5,263 nucleotides of DNA from contig DNIF01000037.1 in assembly GCA_003485715.1 (NCBI GenBank), forward strand, positions 1 through 5,263, read 5' to 3'. The stretch comes from Gammaproteobacteria bacterium (GTDB lineage: Bacteria; Pseudomonadota; Gammaproteobacteria; UBA7966). Below the pieces are notes generated by a model, which ran no database searches, was not told the origin of the DNA, and was given only the letters and a program-made list of their open reading frames with translations. Position numbers and translations under genes: made by a program. Below, piece by piece: positions 1 through 5,263 of the stretch (the first letter of the stretch is position 1; every line of letters begins with the position of its first letter).

Positions 1-1327
<1,327 letters not shown>

Positions 1328-1378
1328 GTTCTCCGGGCGGACTCGGGATTTGGTGAACGACGCAGAGTTGAACCGCAC

Positions 1379-1383
1379 AGGAG
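1379..1383 (+). promoter_or_regulatory. Shine-Dalgarno site for atpC
   Basis: AGGAG lies 10 bases before the ATG at 1394. No other in-frame start upstream carries such a site, so it fixes the atpC start. Confidence 0.75.
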
Positions 1384-1393
1384 CCGGCCACGC

Positions 1394-1816
1394 ATGAACA
1401 CGCTGCATCTGGATGTCGTCAGCGCCGAGGAGTCCATCTTCTCGGGCGCGGCGCGCTTCGTCGCCCTGCCCGGCGAGACGGGTGAGCTCGGCATCCTGCC
1501 GGGGCACACACCGCTCATTTCGCGGATCCGTCCGGGGGCCGTGCGTATCGAACTCGCAGATGGCAGCGAGGAGTTCGTCTTCGTGGCGGGCGGTTTTCTT
1601 GAGGTCCAGCCGGAGGGCGTGACGGTGCTTGCCGATACTGCCATCCGTGGACATGACCTCGACGAGGCCAAGGCGGAGGACGCCAGACGCCGCGCCGAGG
1701 ATGCACTCGCCAACCGCACTGCCGAACTCGACTACGCACAGGCTCAGGCTGAACTGGTACAGGCAATGGCCCAGCTTGCGGCCCTGCGCCGTCTGCGTAA
1801 CCGCGGACGCGCCTGA
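1394..1816 (+). CDS. atpC: F1Fo ATP synthase subunit epsilon
   Basis: Epsilon is the small subunit of the F1 central stalk. It couples rotation to the c-ring and can inhibit ATP hydrolysis through its C-terminal helices. The 140-residue product has the usual length and two-part build. An N-terminal beta-sandwich (about residues 1-86) contains the family segments GELGILPGHTPLIS (30-43) and VLADTAIR (78-85). The rest, about 88-138, is a charged, Ala-rich helical hairpin containing RRRAEDALANRTAELDYA. The ATG is supported by AGGAG 10 bases upstream. It sits 66 bp after atpD, in the position normally taken by the last gene of the atp operon. It ends in an Arg-rich tail (LRRLRNRGRA), slightly basic but within normal variation for the family. 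Confidence 0.97.
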   Translation: MNTLHLDVVSAEESIFSGAARFVALPGETGELGILPGHTPLISRIRPGAVRIELADGSEEFVFVAGGFLEVQPEGVTVLADTAIRGHDLDEAKAEDARRRAEDALANRTAELDYAQAQAELVQAMAQLAALRRLRNRGRA

Positions 1817-1867
1817 GGGCCACGCCAAAAGGCGAACGTCCGGGCGTTGTCGTTTCCGGCCGCATCT

Positions 1868-1876
1868 GGGGGGTGA
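1868..1876 (+). promoter_or_regulatory. Shine-Dalgarno site for glmU (GGTGA-type)
   Basis: GGGGGGTGA just before the ATG at 1880 matches the extended anti-SD complement AGGAGGTGA at 7 of 9 positions. The pairing uses the GGTGA half, so the short distance to the ATG is acceptable. The site supports the ATG at 1880 as the glmU start. Confidence 0.6.
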
Positions 1877-1879
1877 GAC

Positions 1880-3268
1880 ATGAGCCTGTCAGTCATCATC
1901 CTCGCCGCAGGTCAGGGCACCCGCATGCGGAGCACCCTGCCCAAGGTGTTGCACCCGCTGGCTGGCCGCCCTCTGCTGGCGCATGTCGTCGCCACGGCAG
2001 AGGCACTGTCTCCGGAGCGCATCGTCGTCGTCCATGGTCATGGGGGCGAACTGCTGCGCCAGCAACTCGCGGCCTTGCCGGTGCTCTGGGCAGAGCAACG
2101 GGAGCAACTCGGCACGGCGCACGCCGTGCTGCAGGCATTGCCGTTGTTGCCCGAGGGCGGCCCGGTGCTCGTGCTCTATGGCGATGTCCCCCTCATCCGG
2201 CCCGCCCTGCTCGAGCGTCTGCTCGCAGCCCGAGCGGAGACCGGCTTTTCCCTGCTGACGGTCTCTCTGCCCGATCCGACCGGCTACGGTCGTATCCTGC
2301 GCGATGCCGCGGGGGCCATCACCCGCATCGTCGAACATAAGGACGCCAGCCAGGCCGAGCGGGAGATCCGCGAGGTGAATACCGGTGTGCTGGCCGCTGA
2401 TGGCAAACGTCTGCGCAATTGGTTGCCGCGGATCGGCAAGGCCAATGCACAGGGTGAGTACTACCTGACGGATCTGGTCGGCCTCGCGGTGGCGGATGGG
2501 GTGGCCGTCAAGGGTGTCTGTGCCCCGGACCCGCTGGAAGTGGCCGGTGTGAACAACCGGCTCGAACTCGCACGGGTGGAACGGGCCTTTCAGCAGGCGG
2601 CGGCCGAGGCGCTGATGCTGGCAGGGACCACACTCGCGGACCCGGCGCGCTTTGATCTGCGGGGCGAGCTCCGCTGCGGGAATGACGTCAGTATCGACGT
2701 CGATGTCGTCATCGAAGGTCGCGTGCTGCTCGGCGATGGCGTGCGCATCGGTCCCTTCTGCCTGTTGCGCGATTGCGAACTCGCAGCCGGGACCGAGGTG
2801 CTGGCGCACTCGACGCTCGATGGCGTGCAGTCGGGGCGCGACTGCCGCATCGGTCCGCACGCGCGTCTGCGTCCCGGCACCCGCCTTGCTGACGAGGTGC
2901 ACATCGGCAATTTCGTTGAGGTCAAGCAGAGCATCATCGGGCCGAAGTCGAAGGTGAATCATCTGAGCTACGTGGGTGACACGCTGATGGGCAGTGGCTG
3001 CAACATCGGCGCTGGCACCATCACCTGCAACTACGATGGCGCGGCGAAACACCAGACCGAGCTTGGAAACGAGGTATTCGTCGGTTCGGATGTCCAGTTC
3101 ATCGCCCCGGTGCGGGTCGGCGATGGAGCCACCATCGCCGCCGGAACCACCGTGGCCGAGGATGCTCCCGCCGGTCAGCTCACTGTGGGCCGCATGCGGC
3201 AGCAGGTGATCCCCGGTTGGCGGCGACCACAGAAACCGGACAGTGGCAACGGCAATACCGATCGCTGA
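1880..3268 (+). CDS. glmU: Bifunctional GlmU: glucosamine-1-phosphate N-acetyltransferase / GlcNAc-1-phosphate uridylyltransferase
   Basis: This cytoplasmic enzyme acetylates glucosamine-1-phosphate with acetyl-CoA, then transfers UMP from UTP to give UDP-GlcNAc, the precursor of peptidoglycan and lipid A. The product has 462 residues, against 456 in E. coli. The N-terminal uridylyltransferase domain (about 1-227) has LAAGQGTRM (8-16) with PKVLH (21-25), the metal-binding Asp in GDVP (101-104), VNTG (166-169), GEYYLTDL (192-199) and the metal-ligand Asn in GVNN (225). The C-terminal left-handed beta-helix (about 250-435) is made of hexapeptide repeats. It keeps the acetyltransferase residues by homology: Arg331 (ARLRPG), Lys349 (FVEVK), His361 and Tyr364 (NHLSYVGD), Asn375 and Lys390 (CNYDGAAK). 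The GWRRP tail (446-450) matches E. coli. The last dozen residues are polar and extra. It lies 63 bp after atpC, a common arrangement in proteobacteria. glmS, often the next gene, does not follow directly. Confidence 0.98.
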   Translation: MSLSVIILAAGQGTRMRSTLPKVLHPLAGRPLLAHVVATAEALSPERIVVVHGHGGELLRQQLAALPVLWAEQREQLGTAHAVLQALPLLPEGGPVLVLYGDVPLIRPALLERLLAARAETGFSLLTVSLPDPTGYGRILRDAAGAITRIVEHKDASQAEREIREVNTGVLAADGKRLRNWLPRIGKANAQGEYYLTDLVGLAVADGVAVKGVCAPDPLEVAGVNNRLELARVERAFQQAAAEALMLAGTTLADPARFDLRGELRCGNDVSIDVDVVIEGRVLLGDGVRIGPFCLLRDCELAAGTEVLAHSTLDGVQSGRDCRIGPHARLRPGTRLADEVHIGNFVEVKQSIIGPKSKVNHLSYVGDTLMGSGCNIGAGTITCNYDGAAKHQTELGNEVFVGSDVQFIAPVRVGDGATIAAGTTVAEDAPAGQLTVGRMRQQVIPGWRRPQKPDSGNGNTDR

Positions 3269-3285
3269 GCTCTGTCACCGCAACC

Positions 3286-3291
3286 AGGAGG
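3286..3291 (+). promoter_or_regulatory. Shine-Dalgarno site deciding the start of the first nitrilase gene
   Basis: A perfect AGGAGG lies between the glmU stop and the ATG at 3303, with 11 bases between them, slightly longer than ideal. It favours 3303 over the in-frame GTG at 3243 (inside glmU) and over the in-frame ATG at 3345, which has no SD-like sequence before it. Confidence 0.75.
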
Positions 3292-3302
3292 CCGATCCCG
3301 TC

Positions 3303-4184
3303 ATGCCCGCCAGCCGCAGTCCCCGTCCTGCCGCCGCCTCCCGCATGCCGTTCCGAGCCGGTTTCCTGCAATTCGCGCCGCGCTTCGGTGACGTGGCCGG
3401 CAACTGCCGCCGAGTCCTGGAGCACCTGGAGGGTGCCGAGGCCGACCTCGTCGTGCTGCCCGAACTGGCCTTCACCGGCTATCACTTCGCCGATCGCCGC
3501 GAGCTGCTCACCCTCGCCGAGGATCCGGCCAACTCGCCCACCGTTGCGGCCTTGAGTGACTGGTGTCGCCGCCATCGCAGTCACCTGGTGACGGGTTTCG
3601 CGGAGCGCGCCGGGCGTGCCGTCTACAACTCCGCGCTGCTCATCGGGCCACGCGGAGTCCTGCACATCTACCGCAAGCTGCACCTGTTCAACGAGGAAAA
3701 GCGCTATTTCGATCCGGGCGATACGCCGCTCAGCGTACAGAAGGTGCGTGGCGTGAAGCTCGGCCTAATCGTCTGCTTCGACTGGGCCTTTCCCGAGGTC
3801 GTGCGTGAACTGGCCCTGCAGGGCGCGGAGGTCATCTGTCAGCCGGCCAATCTCGTGCTGCCCGGCTTCTGCCAGCAGGCCATGCTGACCCGCTGCATCG
3901 AGAACCGCGTGTATGCCATTACCGCCAACCGCCATGGCAAGGATGTCCGTCCACACGGTGAGCTGCGCTTCACGGGTCTGAGCCAGGTCGTGGCGCCGGG
4001 GGGCGTGCTGCTGGCGAAGGCCACGCGCTCGGCCAATCGCCTCGAAGTGGTGGAAGTGGACCCGCGCCTCGCCCGCGACAAGGGCATCACGGCACGTAAC
4101 GACCTCTTCCGGGATCGTCGGCCCGACTTCTACCCGCATCTGGCGCGCGCAGCCGCCGCGGGACGTGCACGCCGCAGCAGTTGA
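3303..4184 (+). CDS. Nitrilase-superfamily carbon-nitrogen hydrolase (archaeal PH0642/PaNit-like type)
   Basis: The predicted 293-residue cytoplasmic enzyme should hydrolyse a C-N bond in an amide or nitrile through a Glu-Lys-Cys triad. The triad is visible: Glu54 in VVLPELAFTGY, Lys125 in YRKLHLF and Cys158 in LIVCFDWAFPE. The stretch from YRKLHLFNEEKRYFDPGD through CFDWAFPE, PANLVLP, ENRVYAITANR and NDLFRDRR resembles what I recall of the Pyrococcus nitrilases PH0642 and PaNit more than it does N-carbamoylputrescine amidase or Nit2. The substrate cannot be read from sequence. Homology starts near residue 15 (MPFRAGFLQFAP), so the first 14 residues, rich in Pro, Arg, Ser and Ala, are either a short extension or a sign that translation starts at 3345. 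The C-terminus is a basic Ala/Arg tail. The gene starts 34 bp after glmU with its own strong SD, so co-transcription with glmU is likely. Family assignment is firm and the subfamily is tentative. Confidence 0.93.
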   Translation: MPASRSPRPAAASRMPFRAGFLQFAPRFGDVAGNCRRVLEHLEGAEADLVVLPELAFTGYHFADRRELLTLAEDPANSPTVAALSDWCRRHRSHLVTGFAERAGRAVYNSALLIGPRGVLHIYRKLHLFNEEKRYFDPGDTPLSVQKVRGVKLGLIVCFDWAFPEVVRELALQGAEVICQPANLVLPGFCQQAMLTRCIENRVYAITANRHGKDVRPHGELRFTGLSQVVAPGGVLLAKATRSANRLEVVEVDPRLARDKGITARNDLFRDRRPDFYPHLARAAAAGRARRSS

Positions 4185-4244
4185 GATCATCCGCGGCCCG
4201 GATCGTCAGCGGATCCTTGCCCCGATATCCGTCCATCACAGCCC

Positions 4245-4252
4245 AAGGGAGA
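4245..4252 (+). promoter_or_regulatory. Shine-Dalgarno site for the RraA-like gene
   Basis: AAGGGAGA lies 8 bases before the ATG at 4261. It favours that start over the in-frame GTG at 4165, which lies inside the preceding gene. Confidence 0.65.
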
Positions 4253-4260
4253 TCCCCCGC

Positions 4261-4746
4261 ATGAGCCTCGCCACCGCCGATCTGACCGACGAGCACCCCG
4301 GCTTGCAGGTGCTGGAGCTTGCCTTGCGCGATTTTGGCGGCTGCAAGGCCTTTCACGGCCCGGTCACCACGCTGAAGGTCTTCGAGGACAACTCACTGGT
4401 GCGTGCCGCCTTCGAGGAACCGGGTGCCGGACGCGTGCTGGTGGTGGACGGCGGCGGATCCCTGCGCTGCGCGCTGGTGGGCGATCTGCTGGCGGAACTG
4501 GCCGCGAAGAACGGCTGGGCGGGTGCCGTCGTCTACGGTGCCATCCGCGATTCAGCCCCAATCGCCAGTATCGCCATCGGTCTCAAGGCGCTCGCCACCC
4601 ACCCACGCAAGTCGGTCAAGCGGGGCGAGGGGCAGCGGGACATCCCGGTGAGCTTCGGCGGTTTGACCATCCGTCCGGGTGACTACCTCTACGCCGATGC
4701 GGACGGTGTGGTGGTGGGGCCCGCAGCGGTGCATGGGGCCGGCTGA
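4261..4746 (+). CDS. rraA: RraA-family protein, probable 4-hydroxy-4-methyl-2-oxoglutarate aldolase / oxaloacetate decarboxylase type
   Basis: The 161-residue protein, the same length as E. coli RraA, is recognisable from DFGGCKAFHGPVTTLKVFEDNSLV (24-47), VLVVDGGGSLRCALVGDLLAELAAKNGW (59-86), VVYGAIRD (90-97), a conserved FGG (132-134) and RPGDYLYADADGVVV (138-152). RraA of E. coli binds RNase E and inhibits it. Many relatives are instead metal-dependent lyases that cleave 4-hydroxy-4-methyl-2-oxoglutarate or decarboxylate oxaloacetate. Those enzymes carry an Asp-X20-Arg-Asp motif, which is intact here (Asp75, Arg96, Asp97). As I recall, E. coli RraA has Arg-Gln at the Arg-Asp position. An enzymatic role is therefore at least as likely as RNase E control. 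Such genes are often mislabelled as menaquinone methyltransferase (MenG). It sits 76 bp after one nitrilase gene and 178 bp before another. The start is set by AAGGGAGA 8 bases upstream. Family is firm, exact activity inferred. Confidence 0.9.
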   Translation: MSLATADLTDEHPGLQVLELALRDFGGCKAFHGPVTTLKVFEDNSLVRAAFEEPGAGRVLVVDGGGSLRCALVGDLLAELAAKNGWAGAVVYGAIRDSAPIASIAIGLKALATHPRKSVKRGEGQRDIPVSFGGLTIRPGDYLYADADGVVVGPAAVHGAG

Positions 4747-4753
4747 AGTCACA

Positions 4754-4783
4754 CGGGGATGACGGCTCTCGTCGTCATCCCCG
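4754..4783. repeat. Inverted repeat (11-bp arms) just after the RraA-like gene
   Basis: CGGGGATGACG (4754-4764) and CGTCATCCCCG (4773-4783) are perfect reverse complements separated by 8 bases, and start 8 bases after the stop codon. The RNA would fold into a strong GC hairpin. No run of T follows, so it is not a standard intrinsic terminator, though it could protect the 3' end of the mRNA. The right arm is shared with the palindromic unit at 4773-4800. Confidence 0.75.
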
Positions 4784-4884
4784 CGCAGGCGGGAATCCAG
4801 TGTCGTCCCGTCGTCGCTTGGGAAGGGATTGATTCTCCGCCGCCGCCTGCCCCCGAGTGTCCTCGTCGGGGGCAGGGATGACGG
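4773..4884. repeat. REP/MITE-like palindromic element
   Basis: The left part (4773-4800) starts CGTCATCCCCGCG and ends GGCGGGAATCCAG. It is a palindromic unit in which 4777-4784 pairs with 4789-4796 with one C/A mismatch around a GCAG loop. It belongs to the widespread 'GTCATYCCCGCG...CGGGAATCCAG' type of proteobacterial intergenic repeat. The right end carries GGGATGACG (4875-4883), an exact inverted copy of the first nine bases (4773-4781), giving about 111 bp between terminal inverted repeats. A degenerate inner counterpart, TTGATTCTCCGCC (4829-4841), resembles the complement of GGCGGGAATCCAG. I infer an old non-autonomous element with a decayed right half. There is no coding capacity, and copy number elsewhere is unknown. 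Confidence 0.55.
4846..4876. repeat. Perfect 11-bp GC-rich hairpin
   Basis: CCTGCCCCCGA (4846-4856) and TCGGGGGCAGG (4866-4876) are exact reverse complements around a 9-base loop. This is a very stable stem lying 48 bases before the ATG of the downstream nitrilase gene. It lacks a trailing T tract, so factor-independent termination is not supported. It could impede read-through or be part of the surrounding repeat element. Confidence 0.7.
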
Positions 4885-4908
4885 TCTGAGCGAGGCGGTT
4901 TCACTTCC

Positions 4909-4913
4909 GAGGA
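4909..4913 (+). promoter_or_regulatory. Shine-Dalgarno site for the second nitrilase gene
   Basis: GAGGA lies 11 bases before the ATG at 4925. No ATG, GTG or TTG occurs in frame in the preceding 60 bases, which supports 4925 as the start. Confidence 0.55.
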
Positions 4914-4924
4914 CGAGTCGCCCC

Positions 4925-5263
4925 ATGCCCCCGTTTCGCGTTGCCTTGATCCAGCATTGTGCCGAGGACGATCTCGACCGCAACCTCGCGCATCTTTCCG
5001 ACGCCCTCAAGCGGGCCTGTGGCGCCGGGGCAGCGTGGATCTGCCTGCCGGAATATTGCGGCCTCATGACCCCGACCGACGAGCAGGCGCGCGAGCGTGC
5101 CTGCCCCGAAGACAGTCACCCCGTGCTCGCCTGGGCCACGGCCGCTGCCCGTGAGCACGGGGTGTGGCTGCTGGCGGGCAGCATCGCCGTGCGTCAGCCG
5201 AACGGGCAGTTACGCAACCGCAGCCTGCTCATCTCGCCAACGGGCGCGGTGACGGCCCGCTAC
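4925..5263 (+). CDS. Nitrilase-superfamily carbon-nitrogen hydrolase, Nit1/Nit2-like (3' partial)
   Basis: The first 113 codons are present and the frame is open to the window end, so the gene is cut by the edge. The N-terminus MPPFRVALIQ is the first strand of the nitrilase fold. Glu43 in WICLPEYCGLM is the catalytic Glu of the Glu-Lys-Cys triad. HGVWLLAGSIAVR (78-90), then RNRSLLISPTGAVTARY (97-113), match the region just before the catalytic Lys (usually YDKIHLFD), so Lys and Cys should lie downstream. This pattern fits the Nit1/Nit2 branch, which includes deaminated-glutathione amidase and omega-amidase (alpha-ketoglutaramate and alpha-ketosuccinamate hydrolysis). A typical member has about 265-290 residues, so a little over half is missing. 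It differs clearly from the first nitrilase gene in the window and is not a recent duplicate. The 178-bp repeat-filled gap before it may separate its transcription from the upstream genes. Confidence 0.9.
   Translation, partial: MPPFRVALIQHCAEDDLDRNLAHLSDALKRACGAGAAWICLPEYCGLMTPTDEQARERACPEDSHPVLAWATAAAREHGVWLLAGSIAVRQPNGQLRNRSLLISPTGAVTARY

Noticed and set aside
1823..1848. Possible terminator between atpC and glmU: CGCC-AAAA-GGCG and the near-palindrome AACGTCCGGGCGTT.
   Set aside because: The stems are only 4-5 bp and no T tract follows. They are too weak to call a terminator, so the atp operon may read into glmU.
1889..3052. A 387-codon open frame on the minus strand, antisense to glmU.
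   Set aside because: It lies wholly opposite a gene with all its conserved residues intact. Its translation has no recognisable domain, and long antisense frames are expected in GC-rich coding sequence.
3243..3302. GTG at 3243 as the start of the first nitrilase, overlapping glmU.
   Set aside because: The added residues have no similarity to the family and no SD precedes it. AGGAGG lies in front of the ATG at 3303.
4189..4215. Small inverted repeat ATCCG/CGGAT and direct repeat CGGATC between the first nitrilase gene and the RraA-like gene.
   Set aside because: The arms are 5-6 bp and expected by chance in GC-rich DNA, with no flanking promoter elements.
4165..4260. GTG at 4165 as the start of the RraA-like gene, overlapping the preceding gene.
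   Set aside because: The resulting N-terminal extension would exceed the 161-residue family length, and the ATG at 4261 has its own SD.
4801..4845. Possible sigma-70 promoter for the second nitrilase gene around TTGGGAAGGGATTGATTC.
   Set aside because: I could not find a -35/-10 pair with acceptable matches and 16-18 base spacing, and the similarity is better explained by the decayed repeat arm.

Overview
The window is GC-rich and densely coded, with every gene on the + strand. The AtpD, AtpC and GlmU sequences look like those of a high-GC beta- or gammaproteobacterium. Examples are the AtpD C-terminus with ECDHLPEQAFYMVGSIDEA, and glmU lying directly behind the atp operon. This placement rests on remembered family sequences, not a search, and I would not name a genus.

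Layout. Positions 1-1327 hold the F1 ATP synthase beta subunit gene atpD, cut at its 5' end by the window edge. It is followed by atpC (epsilon subunit, 1394-1816), the usual last gene of the atp operon. Next is glmU (1880-3268), the bifunctional enzyme that makes UDP-GlcNAc for peptidoglycan and lipopolysaccharide. In many relatives glmS follows glmU. Here the next genes are instead a nitrilase-superfamily amidohydrolase (3303-4184), an RraA-like / HMG-aldolase-like protein (4261-4746) and a second, different nitrilase-superfamily protein (4925 to the window end, 3' truncated).

The gaps between the first five genes are short (34-76 bp), and most genes have a recognisable Shine-Dalgarno sequence, so read-through transcription is plausible. 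The exception is the 178-bp gap 4747-4924. It is full of inverted repeats: a REP/MITE-like palindromic unit of the 'GTCATYCCCGCG...GGGAATCCAG' type and an 11-bp perfect GC hairpin.

How the genes work together. atpD and atpC belong to ATP synthesis, and glmU to cell-envelope precursor synthesis. The nitrilase / RraA-like / nitrilase trio has no proven common pathway. The RraA-like protein keeps the Asp-X20-Arg-Asp motif of 4-hydroxy-4-methyl-2-oxoglutarate aldolase / oxaloacetate decarboxylase enzymes. One testable idea is therefore that an omega-amidase-type nitrilase supplies a 2-oxo-dicarboxylate that the RraA-like enzyme cleaves. I saw no tRNA, rRNA, CRISPR array, transposase gene or prophage signature. 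Most of the window is ordinary housekeeping sequence. The accessory trio and the repeat-filled gap are the parts worth attention, and I did not find a clearly new system.
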